Of a DNA stretch of 64,000 nucleotides, positions 27,708 to 36,582 are shown piece after piece. Made by a program: the position numbers and the translations under genes. Source of the DNA: Pseudoglutamicibacter albus (GTDB lineage: Bacteria > Actinomycetota > Actinomycetes > Actinomycetales > Micrococcaceae); contig NZ_JAVDXX010000001.1 in NCBI RefSeq assembly GCF_031458175.1, positions 930,001-994,000 of the forward strand. The letters run 5' to 3'. Positions within the stretch are counted from its first letter, which is position 1; the number at the start of each line of letters is the position of its first letter. Below the pieces are notes generated by a model, which saw only the letters and a list, made by a program, of their open reading frames with translations, was not told the origin of the DNA and did not search any database.

Positions 27708-30700
27708 TCAGTGTGAAGCGCGGCATGTTTGTTTCGTGTATGCGGTGTTTTCGAGGTAGCCGGGTTGCGGTGGGAGTTTTTCGGGTGGGGTTTCGGGTGT
27801 GATGGGTTCTTGGAGGTCCCATGCACGGATCGCTTGGATGCTCACGGCTCTCGGGCCGGTGCGGCGTGTGGTGCCTTCTACGAGCATGAGTCGTGATGAG
27901 AAAACGATCGGGCCGGCATCGTTTTGCGCTTGGGTGAAGAAGGAAATATCGGCGCAACCGTGCCCGTCATCGAGGCTAATGAAGACGACCCTCTCCCCTG
28001 AACGCATCGGCGGGGTTTGAGTTGCCACACGCACCCCAGCGACGAGGACTCGGGTCCCTGAGCGTAGTTCCAGAAGCCGGTTGGATGGGGTTGCGCCGAT
28101 GGCTTCAAGATAGGAGGCGTGGGCGTCCATGATGTGGCCGCTGATGTCAGCGGCGGTGAGGTCGAGTTCGGTTCGGACGTTTTGGGCTGGTGTCGGATCA
28201 GGGATAACCGGTGCTAGCGCCGCGGTTTCAAGGTCCACCCCTAGATCGAGTGCGCCTTGGCCTGGGATGGGTCGGTCTTTGTGCGCGCGTTGTGGTGTGT
28301 TGCGTTGGGTTTCGAGGTGGTGAATGAGGTCGGCTCTGCCTCCTCTACCGGGTGTCAGGAAACGGTCGAGTGCTCCGAGTTGGGCTAACCGGACCATGCT
28401 GGCTTTAGTGATGCGGGCGCGGGAACGAACGTCTGCGACTGATGTGTAGGGGGCGTTGGCGCTTAAGCGTTGGGCTTCAGGGGTGCTGAGTCCGCTGACC
28501 AGTGTCCAGGACATGCGGATGCCAAGATCTCCGCGCACCCGATACCCGGGTACTGGTTCACTCGGTGTTTGGGCGTGTTCGGGGATGCGTTCAAGCTTGA
28601 AGGATGTACTCGAGGCGTTGACATCCAGCGGGAGTAGCGGGATACCGAGCCGGCGGGCTTCTGCGATGAGCAGCCTTTGCGGGTACATGCCCGGGTCGTG
28701 TTCGAATAGTGCGGCCATGAACGCTTCTGGGTGGTGGGTTTTCAGCCACGCGGATTGATATGTGGGGATGGCGAACGCGGCTCCGTGGGCTTTGCAGAAT
28801 CCGAAGGAGCCGAAAGCGGCCAGGATGGACCATACTTCATCGATGACGTCGACCGAATACCCTTTCGTGAGCGCATCGCGCCTGAACGTTTTTTCGAAGA
28901 CCGGTTCCCGCTCAGGGTTGCCGATCCAGCGCCGGTACACGTCAGCACGTGCGAGCCCGCACCCTGTCATGAGGTCGATGATGCGCAGGACTTGTTCGTG
29001 GAACACCACAACCCCGTGGGTTTCTTTCAAGATCGGGGCGAGATCCGGGTGCGGGACTTCCGTGTGCCGGAATCCGTGACGTTGTTCCAGGAACGGTTTG
29101 ACCATGTCTGATTGCATCGGGCCTGGACGGAACAGGGAAATGTCGATGATGAGGTCGTTGAGTTCAGTCGGGGCGAGCTTCCCGATGAGTTCCCGCTGGC
29201 CTGGGGATTCGATTTGGAAAACCCCCAGCGTGTTGGTTGTCCGGATCATCTGGAAAGTGGCTTCATCATCGAACGGAATCCGGTCTAAATAGACCGAATC
29301 CGTTACCCCGTGTATCCGTTTGATTTCTTCGAGGGTGTAGGCGATTGCTGACTGCATCCGGACCCCGAGCACATCGAGTTTGATGAGCCCCATGTGGTCC
29401 ATGTCGTGTTTATCGAATTGGCTCATAGCCAGCCCCATACCGGAGGGCTGGACCGGGGTCCGGTCTAATAAGGAACTGTCTGAAAGGATCACCCCGCACG
29501 GGTGCATTGAGATGTGGCGAGGCAACCGGTCAAGCCGCTCTGTGAGATCGACGAGTAAGTCCCACCGGTTGTTACCGGTTTGGCGTTCAGCTTCAAGCCG
29601 GTGCGCGAGCGGGGCGAGCTCCGGCATTTTCGCAACCGCGTCCCGCACGTTCGAGGCGTTCAGCCGCCACAGGCTCTTAGCTGCTCGGTCGATATCGTCG
29701 CTTTCCATGCCGAGCGCATAGCCTGCATCGCGGACCGCTCCCCTTGCCCTGTAGGCGTTCTGCATCGACATGAGCGTGGTGCGGTCTTCACCGAAGCGTT
29801 TGAACAGTTCCCTATAGACCGCGTGACGTTGAGCGGATTCAACATCCACATCGATATCCGGCAGGCTTGCTCGTTCCCGTGAGAGGAAACGTTCAAAGAT
29901 CAGGTCATGTTCAAGCGGGTTCACATGCGATATCCCTAAGAGGTACACCACAAGGCTCGATGCGCCTGAGCCTCGCGCGGCGGCCCTGACCCCCATGCCG
30001 TGGATGATGTCGGTAGCCGCGGCGACGGTGAGGAAATAGCTTGCAAACCCGAGCTCTTCGATGATGCCCAGTTCATGCTCCAGGACGTCCAGGGCACGCT
30101 GACGCATCCGTTCAGCGCGCGCCGGTGAATGATGCAGAACAGCTTCGCCGCCTGGAGCGAATAACCGTTCGAGGCTCGCCAGGCACCGTTGCCGTAATTC
30201 AAGCATCGGGTTGTGCCTAATCCCGATCACGTGCGCCTCAGGAACAACCGGGGTTCCCCAGCCCATATGTTTGACCGGATCAAGCGCGCTCAGAGACGCA
30301 CACCGTTGCGTTGAGCGCAGCAACTGCTCGGCCCCCTGGGACCCTAGCCCCGCGGCCGAGGCCAGCTCGGCAGCCACCTCGTGCATCTGGGCGCTTGGCT
30401 TGAGCCATCCTTGCCCGTTGACTTGCGGGCTCTCACCGCGGGCAGCGCTCACCGCGGGAACGGTGCCTTTCGGTGCGGTAACAGAACCTAGTGGGCTCAT
30501 CAGGCGCACCGCGTCCACAACATCGGCGGTGGCGGCGCCGTCCGGGGTCGCATACCGCACCGCGTTCGTCACAACCGCTTCCATACGGCTTTCGCGGGCG
30601 GCTTTCCACATCCGTAGAGCATGCGCGTGGCTACAGCGCTGCCCGGGCCGGGACATGTGGCTCACCAGTTCTATAAACAACGCATCGGTATGGAGTGTGT

Positions 30701-31283
30701 CCTGCCATGCTTTAAGCCGGCGCCGCATGTGCGCATAGCGGCGACGATACGCGGCATGGCCCACATCCGAGTCAGGCCCTAGGAGCACACTGAGGCGTAC
30801 ATAGCCATCGGGCCCGAGTACTGCTTGGCGCACATCAAGCCGGCTCACCCCCACAATCCCGTGGGCTTCTCTCCCCCGCTGATGCGCTACCGACACGAGC
30901 CGAACCAGCGCCGAATACCCCTCCGAGGAACCACGGGCGAGCACAACAATCCGACCTGCAACGCTCACCTCGCCGGCACTGTTCACCCCAGCTGCGGTGC
31001 TCGCCCCGCCTACGATATTTTCTTCGTCTGCGATGCTCGCGCCAGAAACGCTCGTGCTTTCGAGCAGAGCAAGATCTACGCCCAGAATCGGGGTGACCCC
31101 ATGCTCGATGCACGCCGCAACATGTTTGATAGCCCCGTATAGCCCGTCGCGGTCAGTGCACGCTAGAGCCCAAGCACCATCAGCTGCAGCCTGTTCCACT
31201 AACTTCTCTGGCCGGTCAACCCCGTAGTGGGCGCTATACGCGGTAGAAACATGCAGATGCGGGAAACCCACTTTTCCCTTCAT
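27708..31283 (-). CDS. dnaE2: Error-prone DNA polymerase III alpha subunit DnaE2
   Basis: Damage-inducible C-family polymerase used in translesion synthesis. 1191 residues. PHP domain at the N-terminus reads FPHLHVSTAYSAHYG and CTDRDGLYG, where canonical metal-binding histidines (LHCHS, TDHDG) are changed, so this domain has probably lost its metal site. The polymerase core is intact: SLPDIDVDVESAQRH carries the catalytic aspartates, followed by HPCGVILSD and the FRPGPMQSDMVKPFLEQRHG block. The C-terminus has an OB-fold. A Ser/Ala/Gly-rich insert lies near residues 95-125. It follows a DUF6504 gene by 21 bases and a LexA box. No imuA or imuB is adjacent. Confidence 0.93.
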   Translation of the reverse strand: MKGKVGFPHLHVSTAYSAHYGVDRPEKLVEQAAADGAWALACTDRDGLYGAIKHVAACIEHGVTPILGVDLALLESTSVSGASIADEENIVGGASTAAGVNSAGEVSVAGRIVVLARGSSEGYSALVRLVSVAHQRGREAHGIVGVSRLDVRQAVLGPDGYVRLSVLLGPDSDVGHAAYRRRYAHMRRRLKAWQDTLHTDALFIELVSHMSRPGQRCSHAHALRMWKAARESRMEAVVTNAVRYATPDGAATADVVDAVRLMSPLGSVTAPKGTVPAVSAARGESPQVNGQGWLKPSAQMHEVAAELASAAGLGSQGAEQLLRSTQRCASLSALDPVKHMGWGTPVVPEAHVIGIRHNPMLELRQRCLASLERLFAPGGEAVLHHSPARAERMRQRALDVLEHELGIIEELGFASYFLTVAAATDIIHGMGVRAAARGSGASSLVVYLLGISHVNPLEHDLIFERFLSRERASLPDIDVDVESAQRHAVYRELFKRFGEDRTTLMSMQNAYRARGAVRDAGYALGMESDDIDRAAKSLWRLNASNVRDAVAKMPELAPLAHRLEAERQTGNNRWDLLVDLTERLDRLPRHISMHPCGVILSDSSLLDRTPVQPSGMGLAMSQFDKHDMDHMGLIKLDVLGVRMQSAIAYTLEEIKRIHGVTDSVYLDRIPFDDEATFQMIRTTNTLGVFQIESPGQRELIGKLAPTELNDLIIDISLFRPGPMQSDMVKPFLEQRHGFRHTEVPHPDLAPILKETHGVVVFHEQVLRIIDLMTGCGLARADVYRRWIGNPEREPVFEKTFRRDALTKGYSVDVIDEVWSILAAFGSFGFCKAHGAAFAIPTYQSAWLKTHHPEAFMAALFEHDPGMYPQRLLIAEARRLGIPLLPLDVNASSTSFKLERIPEHAQTPSEPVPGYRVRGDLGIRMSWTLVSGLSTPEAQRLSANAPYTSVADVRSRARITKASMVRLAQLGALDRFLTPGRGGRADLIHHLETQRNTPQRAHKDRPIPGQGALDLGVDLETAALAPVIPDPTPAQNVRTELDLTAADISGHIMDAHASYLEAIGATPSNRLLELRSGTRVLVAGVRVATQTPPMRSGERVVFISLDDGHGCADISFFTQAQNDAGPIVFSSRLMLVEGTTRRTGPRAVSIQAIRAWDLQEPITPETPPEKLPPQPGYLENTAYTKQTCRASH

Positions 31284-31304
31284 ACGCTTAAGCGACTGCC
31301 TTCT

Positions 31305-31625
31305 CTACGCGCTACGTTGTAAAGGCTGCGAAGGCAGTTCAACATTGATCAGCCGCCACCGGCCCGTTGCGCAGTGCTGAGAAACATACATTGTCTGCGG
31401 CTCAGAACTTGGATTCAACTGCACCTGCAACTGCCACACCAAATGATCAACAGTCCCGGGTCCAGAACCTTTAACGGCTCTAGGGTCCTCCTCCCACCAG
31501 GCCCTACGCTCAAACCACTTCACGGGCTCTGCGCACACCGTCCATGTGCGCCCTTGCCACAGCACGGCACTCGGCGCGCCCTGCTCGTCACAACGCAATT
31601 CCACAGATTGGGTGAACATACTCAT
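31305..31625 (-). CDS. DUF6504-like protein upstream of dnaE2
   Basis: 106 residues with a Trp-rich centre (WTVCAEPVKWFERRAWWEEDP) and a strand-rich C-terminal part (HLVWQLQVQLNPSS...GRWRLINVELP). This pattern and its place directly before dnaE2 fit the DUF6504 proteins that accompany ImuB/DnaE2 mutasome genes in actinobacteria; the family function is unknown. ATG 31625 has TAGGA upstream. It is the first gene after the LexA box and so probably leads a two-gene SOS operon. Confidence 0.72.
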   Translation of the reverse strand: MSMFTQSVELRCDEQGAPSAVLWQGRTWTVCAEPVKWFERRAWWEEDPRAVKGSGPGTVDHLVWQLQVQLNPSSEPQTMYVSQHCATGRWRLINVELPSQPLQRSA

Positions 31626-31716
31626 GTTTCCTACTTCTCACCGGCCGCCTGTGAGCTGGCTCGGCCGCAACGCTGGATGTGCGGGGCCTGGGAAGCGGAA
31701 CCTCACACAACGAGAT

Positions 31717-31732
31717 TCGAACATGTGTTCGA
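31717..31732. promoter_or_regulatory. LexA operator (SOS box)
   Basis: TCGAACATGTGTTCGA is a perfect match to the actinobacterial/Bacillus-type LexA site TCGAAC-N4-GTTCGA. It lies 92 bases before the DUF6504-dnaE2 start on the minus strand and 109 bases before the zapE start on the plus strand. Control of dnaE2 is expected from the known SOS regulon; an effect on zapE is possible but unproved. Confidence 0.88.
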
Positions 31733-31840
31733 TAGGAAGACCTTAAGAATACCCCCTGACAGTTTGAACCGCACACCCGCCCTAACCTCTGCGCGCTTGC
31801 GTTACACACACGTTCTGCCCCATCGGAGACAATAGGGACC

Positions 31841-33022
31841 ATGCCCCTTCAACCCCTCGATAGCGCTACCCCGACCTCTCCGGACAACACCCCTTCTCAG
31901 CAAGAAACCATGCCTGCCCCGCCGAGCCCTCTATACGAACGTCTCGGCTGGGACTCACTCGACGCCGCGCTCGCCGCGACCAGCCGGGCATCTGAAAGCC
32001 GTGGCGTTGCACTCGATCCACACCAGATAAGCGCAGCCCACACAATCCTGGGCTCGCACCGTTCGGGGGTCTACCTTGTGGGCGAGGTCGGACGCGGTAA
32101 GACCTGGCTCATCGACAGCATCCTCCGCAACGCCCCCGCAGCAACCCTGCGGATGCATTTGACCGCGTTCTTCCGCGCGTTAACCCACAGCATGCACACC
32201 AACGGGCACGCCTTCGCGCAAGCCGTCACCGACGTCGTAGCAGCCAACACCGTGATCTTCATCGATGAATTCCACGTCCACGATGTCGCCGACGCCGTCA
32301 TGCTGCGCCGCGCACTCAGCATCCTCGCCGAGCACGACATCGCACTCTTCACAACATCCAACGCCGCGCCCGGTAACGGTCACGACGACCCCATGATCGC
32401 TGACGCGCTCGGCCCCGCAGCACGCCACATCCATGAAAACCTCGAGGTCCTAACCCTCACGCATCCACAGGACTACCGCGCGCTCCAACACCACACAATC
32501 CCGCCTCACCCAAACCAGCACCAGCCAAGCCCGCACCAAGCTACCGGCTTCGCAGCGGGCACCTGGACCATCGTCAACAGCCCCGCCTCATCCCCAGCCA
32601 CCGGCACCACAACAGGCAACACCACAACAAGCAGCGCAACCATCCCGCTACCCGGGACTGCACGCACCCTGACCGTCAACCCCACCAGCCTAGACAGCAC
32701 GGACTCAGAAAACGCCACACTAGACACAACCTGGGAATACTTATGCGAAGGCAGCATTTCCCCAGCAGATCTGCTCGCGCTCGCCGATGACTATTCGACC
32801 TGGGTCCTCCGGGAGGTCCCCGCGCCTGAAAGTATGACGCGCAACGCGATACAGCGGTTCGCGCACATGGTCGATGTGTTAGCCGATGCGGACATCCCGC
32901 TACACGTCTATGCCCCGGTCCCACCGGAGGAGCTTGCCCGCGCACCCCGCGGGCCGGTCTATCCCGAACGCATGTTTTCGCGCCTGCAGCTGCTGACACC
33001 GGTTGCTGACACGCGCCCTTGA
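31841..33022 (+). CDS. zapE: ZapE/AFG1-like cell division ATPase
   Basis: P-loop ATPase of the AFG1 family; in other bacteria ZapE affects FtsZ ring stability. 393 residues. Walker A GEVGRGKTW near 81 (family GDVGRGKS), Walker B FIDEFHVHDVADAVML near 138 (family CFDEFQVTDIADA). A Thr/Ser/Pro/Asn-rich insert of about 70 residues (near 215-290) lies where homologues have a compact region. The C-terminal YLCEG...DYSTWVLREVP and RFAHMVDVLADADIPL segments are typical. ATG 31841; the stop TGA shares a base with an ATG of the next gene (TGATG). Confidence 0.86.
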   Translation: MPLQPLDSATPTSPDNTPSQQETMPAPPSPLYERLGWDSLDAALAATSRASESRGVALDPHQISAAHTILGSHRSGVYLVGEVGRGKTWLIDSILRNAPAATLRMHLTAFFRALTHSMHTNGHAFAQAVTDVVAANTVIFIDEFHVHDVADAVMLRRALSILAEHDIALFTTSNAAPGNGHDDPMIADALGPAARHIHENLEVLTLTHPQDYRALQHHTIPPHPNQHQPSPHQATGFAAGTWTIVNSPASSPATGTTTGNTTTSSATIPLPGTARTLTVNPTSLDSTDSENATLDTTWEYLCEGSISPADLLALADDYSTWVLREVPAPESMTRNAIQRFAHMVDVLADADIPLHVYAPVPPEELARAPRGPVYPERMFSRLQLLTPVADTRP

Positions 33023-33042
33023 TGCGCGGTAGCCTCGAAACT

Positions 33043-35241
33043 ATGAATCAAACCCTTCAGACACTTCTCAACGCAACACGCGTCACGGGCCTTGAAGCCA
33101 GCGCTAACGGACGCGTCGTCGCCACCGTCCAACAGCTGGATGCCGATGGCACCGGCTGGCAGAGCCAGATCGTTGAACTCCCGAAGGGTTCAACACAACC
33201 CCGTACTTTGACCCGCCACGAGAAGGGCGCATCAAGCCCCGTCTTGGATGCGCGGGGTCGCTTGTTTTATATGGCGTCCAACCCTGAGGGCGCGAAGGCC
33301 GGCAGTTGCATATGGCACCTTCCGCAGGCGTCTGCTTCCCCATTGTTGCTTGGCTCGCGTCCGGGTGGGTTCCGTAGCTTGCAGGTCAGTAAGAGCACAC
33401 TGTTCGCTCAAGCGGGTATGCATTCGCAGGCGAGCACTGAAGCGGAGCACGCAGAGTATTCGCGTAGCCGCTCCACGATGCATGTGTCCGGGATCCTTCA
33501 TTCCGCGTTCCCTTCGCGTTATTGGGCGAGCGATCTTGGGCCTGCAACGGACGTGATCCTGGTGGCTGAGTTGCCCGAAAACATCGAGGCAGCCGCCTCT
33601 GAACATGAGAAGAACGCTCGCCTCAAGAAAGCCGCCGAGGCGGCTAGCAAGGACGCTGTCAGCAAGGACACCGCTGGCGAAGACAGCGAGGCGGATAGCA
33701 AGGGCAACGACACTAGCGAGAACAACGACGCCGCTGAGGGAACGGATTCGCTGCTCTCCTGGCGTGTTGTACGGATGCCGAAGGGGCGATTGCTTTCGTG
33801 GAAGGCGGCCCCGGATGCCTCGTTCATTCTCGCAGCGATCGAGGTCAACGTCGCTGATCTCATCACGGGCACGCAGTTGTGGCGCATCGATGTCGCTACG
33901 GGTGAGAAGACCATGCTTACCGACGTCGACACGGTTCCTGGTCATCACCTCAGCCTGGTCGATATTTCTCCTGATTCAGCCAAGGTTGTTCTCAACTGCG
34001 CCCGTGATTGGACCCCGCAGCAGTCGCTGAGATCGACCTCCCACATCATGGATATCGCGACCGGTGAGCGCACCGAGCTGTGGCCGGAGCTGGACCACTG
34101 GGTCGCTCCGATCTGGGTCACGAATTCCGAGCTCGCGGCAACGAGCGATGACGCCGGTAGCGGTTCCGTATGGTTCGGTTCGGCGACCGATGCCGCGCCG
34201 CAGCGCATCGCCGGCGGCCCAGGTACCGGCGAGGTTTTCACTGGCCTGGCACGTGTGGGTGCCGCGGACCGCTCGGTAAGCGGGGATGAAGCGCCCGCCT
34301 TGATTTCATTGCGTAACGGGATCTCTGTTGCACCGCATCCGGTGCGCATCGGGCTACCGAGCGACGCCGGAGCAGCAGAAAACACGGCTGAGGTCACGGT
34401 CGAGGAACTCGCTAACCCAGCTGATGCAACGGATCAGCCGGGCCGTACAGAAAACATCACGGCAACAGCGGAGGACGGAACCGAGATCCGCGCGTGGCTA
34501 CGGTTGCCGGAAGGCAGCGGCCCTCACCCGCTCGTCGTGTTCGCACACGGCGGACCGTGGGGTTCGTGGAACGCGTTCACCTACCGCTGGAACCCGGCAC
34601 CGTTTGTCGCCGCGGGCTTCGCGGTCCTTCTGCCGGACCCGGCTATCTCGACCGGCTATGGCCAGGCGATGATCGACCGTGGCCAGCAGCAGCTCGGCGG
34701 AACCCCGTACACGGACATCATGGCGCTCACTGACGCCACCATCCAGCGGGCAGACATCGACGAAACCAAGCAGGCGTTCGCTGGCGGTTCCTACGGCGGC
34801 TTCATGGCTAACTGGGTTGCCGGGCATACGGGCGACCGGTTCAAAGCCATCGTGACCCACGCCTCGCTATGGAATACGACCTCGATGGGCCGCAGCACCG
34901 ACAACGCGTCCTGGGACCGTGCGATGCGGGAGCAGGGAGCGGAGTATTCGCCGCATCTCTTCGCGGAGAAGATCACAGCCCCGATGCTCGTGATCCACGG
35001 CGATAAAGACTACCGTGTTCCGATCGGTCAGGGGCTCGAGCTGTGGCACGCACTCCATGTGCATGCGTCCACACCACGTGCTGCGGACGGGTCGCTTCCC
35101 CACCGCTACCTCTACTTCCCGGATGAGGGTCACTGGATCGAGTCCCGCGGGAATGCTGAGGTCTGGTACCGCACGTTCATCGGCTTCCTGCAAGAGCATG
35201 TGCTCGGCGAGGGACCTGAGAAGCCGCTCTCGCTCGGATAG
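33043..35241 (+). CDS. S9 family peptidase (acylaminoacyl-peptidase/prolyl oligopeptidase type)
   Basis: Serine peptidase for short peptides. 732 residues from ATG 33043; an ATG at 33022 overlapping the zapE stop is an alternative. An N-terminal beta-propeller part is followed by an alpha/beta hydrolase domain: oxyanion motif HGGPWGSW, nucleophile in GGSYGGFM (Ser near 582), Asp in HGDKDYRVP and His in PDEGHWI. A Lys/Glu/Asp/Ser-rich insert (near residues 190-240, about 33610-33750) breaks the propeller. No signal peptide, so probably cytosolic. It is followed by a strong terminator. Confidence 0.93.
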   Translation: MNQTLQTLLNATRVTGLEASANGRVVATVQQLDADGTGWQSQIVELPKGSTQPRTLTRHEKGASSPVLDARGRLFYMASNPEGAKAGSCIWHLPQASASPLLLGSRPGGFRSLQVSKSTLFAQAGMHSQASTEAEHAEYSRSRSTMHVSGILHSAFPSRYWASDLGPATDVILVAELPENIEAAASEHEKNARLKKAAEAASKDAVSKDTAGEDSEADSKGNDTSENNDAAEGTDSLLSWRVVRMPKGRLLSWKAAPDASFILAAIEVNVADLITGTQLWRIDVATGEKTMLTDVDTVPGHHLSLVDISPDSAKVVLNCARDWTPQQSLRSTSHIMDIATGERTELWPELDHWVAPIWVTNSELAATSDDAGSGSVWFGSATDAAPQRIAGGPGTGEVFTGLARVGAADRSVSGDEAPALISLRNGISVAPHPVRIGLPSDAGAAENTAEVTVEELANPADATDQPGRTENITATAEDGTEIRAWLRLPEGSGPHPLVVFAHGGPWGSWNAFTYRWNPAPFVAAGFAVLLPDPAISTGYGQAMIDRGQQQLGGTPYTDIMALTDATIQRADIDETKQAFAGGSYGGFMANWVAGHTGDRFKAIVTHASLWNTTSMGRSTDNASWDRAMREQGAEYSPHLFAEKITAPMLVIHGDKDYRVPIGQGLELWHALHVHASTPRAADGSLPHRYLYFPDEGHWIESRGNAEVWYRTFIGFLQEHVLGEGPEKPLSLG

Positions 35242-35252
35242 CCGTTATTGAG

Positions 35253-35301
35253 CAACGTTCTGGCCGCCTAGCCGTTGGTGGTTAGCCGGCCAGAACGATG
35301 C
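35253..35301 (+). terminator. Terminator after the S9 peptidase
   Basis: Perfect 11-base stem (35256-35266 with 35287-35297), extended inward by CTAGCC/GGTTAG and outward by GC/GC pairs. It starts 12 bases after the stop codon. The following sequence is A-rich rather than T-rich. Confidence 0.75.
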
Positions 35302-35344
35302 AACAAAACTAGAGCAGCGTCGGCTCTTACTTCAGAACGCACCC

Positions 35345-35363
35345 GTGAATACACTGTATTCAC
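35345..35363. promoter_or_regulatory. Perfect palindromic operator before the antitoxin gene
   Basis: GTGAATACACTGTATTCAC is a perfect 9+1+9 palindrome lying 21-39 bases before the antitoxin ATG. Placement next to the ribosome binding site (GTAGGGGG) is typical of an autoregulatory toxin-antitoxin operator bound by the antitoxin. That role is inferred from position and symmetry. Confidence 0.75.
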
Positions 35364-35383
35364 AACGTCCGTAGGGGGTAACC

Positions 35384-35599
35384 ATGAGCACCATAGCCAT
35401 CCGTATGAACGAGCAAGACGCTGAGCTCGTCCGCAAGTTCGCCAAATTCGAGGGGCTCGCCATCTCCGATTTCGCCCGTGCAGCGATCCTAGAGAAGGTC
35501 GAGGATTCGTACGATTTGGCGGAGCTACGTGAAGCCATGGCGCAGGATTCCGGTGAACGCTTCACCATCGAGGAGATCCTAGACGACCTCGGCCGATGA
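35384..35599 (+). CDS. RelB/DUF6290-like antitoxin
   Basis: 71 residues: MSTIAIRMNEQDAELVRKFA is a ribbon-helix-helix-type N-terminus, and the acidic C-terminus (AMAQDSGERFTIEEILDDLGR) is the usual toxin-binding tail. It resembles antitoxins of the RelB/DUF6290 group. The ATG follows GGGGGTAACC. The stop overlaps the start of a toxin-like frame (ATGA), but that frame stops after 26 codons, so the antitoxin appears to be an orphan. Confidence 0.85.
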   Translation: MSTIAIRMNEQDAELVRKFAKFEGLAISDFARAAILEKVEDSYDLAELREAMAQDSGERFTIEEILDDLGR

Positions 35600-35676
35600 C
35601 CATGCAACTTACCCTGTACCGCGTCGAATTGACCGTACAAGAAGCTAAAACAGTGGCGGGTCGGTGTTGTCGATAG
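35596..35676 (+). pseudogene. Truncated RelE/ParE-type toxin remnant
   Basis: An ATG overlapping the antitoxin stop opens 26 codons reading MTMQLTLYRVELTVQEAK and ending at TAG. YRVELT is the usual first strand of RelE/ParE toxins (family near 85-90 residues), after which the frame runs into the 3' end of the SRAP gene and stops. No continuation of a toxin was seen in any frame. The remnant suggests a deletion that joined the toxin gene to the SRAP 3' end. Confidence 0.6.
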
Positions 35677-36526
35677 GCGTGATGAGTTCTGGGCCGTTGT
35701 TCCGCACATTGCCTACAGCCGGGCCGACTTCGTGCATCTCCCACTCCCCAAGCGAATCGTAAGCGTGGGCTACAGCTTCAGCGACGAGCGTTGCAGCGTC
35801 CTGGCTTTCCGGATCCAGCCATGCGCTCAGCGCGGCTTCGTCCCCGAGCGGAACCGGCAAACGGTCATGGAGCAGTCCAAGTTCACCCGCCATCCCTGGG
35901 GCTTCGTGTGATGGCGATGCGCACGTCAGTATCGTGCACGAAAGCACCCACGGATTCTCCTCGCCACTGTCGCCTGTGTTCGAGTCTCCGGCTACGTGCG
36001 GGGCTGAGTCTTGCTTCGGGTTGGGGTCCTTCCACCATTCATACAGGCCCGCGAAGACGATCGGGGCGCCGTCTTTACGGTGCACGAAGAACGGCCTTTT
36101 GCGTCCGCCTGGCTTCTCCGGTGCGAGCCACTCGTAATAGCCATCCACAGGGATCGCGCAGCGTCGAGCTTTCACAGCTGACCTGAACGTCGGCTTCGAC
36201 GTCACGGTTTCAGAGCGTGCATTGAACGCTCGGGAGGAGAACGAGAGGTCTTTCGCCCAGATCGGAACCAGACCCCAGCGAGCTACATGCAGTTCACGAC
36301 GATACCCCGCGGCCCCGCTACTGTTCTCAACCCCGCCGGCACGGTCACCCGGCTCGATGAGCCGTTCCAGCACGATCGGGACGTCCTTGGTGGGTGCGAC
36401 GTTGTAGTCGGGCCGAAGTTCTAGCTGTTCATAAGCGTCTTCGGTGCCGTCCGCATCGGGCATTTTGATGCCGAGCGCGTCCATGAGGTCTCCGGCAGCC
36501 CGGGCGATCACATAGCGTCCACACAT
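35645..36526 (-). CDS. SRAP domain protein (YedK/HMCES), abasic-site DNA-protein crosslinker
   Basis: Forms a covalent thiazolidine crosslink with abasic sites in single-stranded DNA to shield them. 293 residues from ATG 36526 (MCGRYV); the catalytic Cys must be residue 2, which decides the start over the GTG six codons earlier. Other active-site elements: YNVAPT (Asn), WGLVPIWA, FNARSET, RRCAIPVDGYYEW (Glu) and LHDRLPV (His). An insert of about 25 residues (GDSNTGDSGEENP) is seen before the final part. Its 3' end overlaps the toxin remnant. Confidence 0.93.
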   Translation of the reverse strand: MCGRYVIARAAGDLMDALGIKMPDADGTEDAYEQLELRPDYNVAPTKDVPIVLERLIEPGDRAGGVENSSGAAGYRRELHVARWGLVPIWAKDLSFSSRAFNARSETVTSKPTFRSAVKARRCAIPVDGYYEWLAPEKPGGRKRPFFVHRKDGAPIVFAGLYEWWKDPNPKQDSAPHVAGDSNTGDSGEENPWVLSCTILTCASPSHEAPGMAGELGLLHDRLPVPLGDEAALSAWLDPESQDAATLVAEAVAHAYDSLGEWEMHEVGPAVGNVRNNGPELITPIDNTDPPLF

Positions 36527-36582
36527 GTATCCATCGTGGCACACGCAACCCGCACGATGAGGCAGGCGCGGAGAGCAACTAC

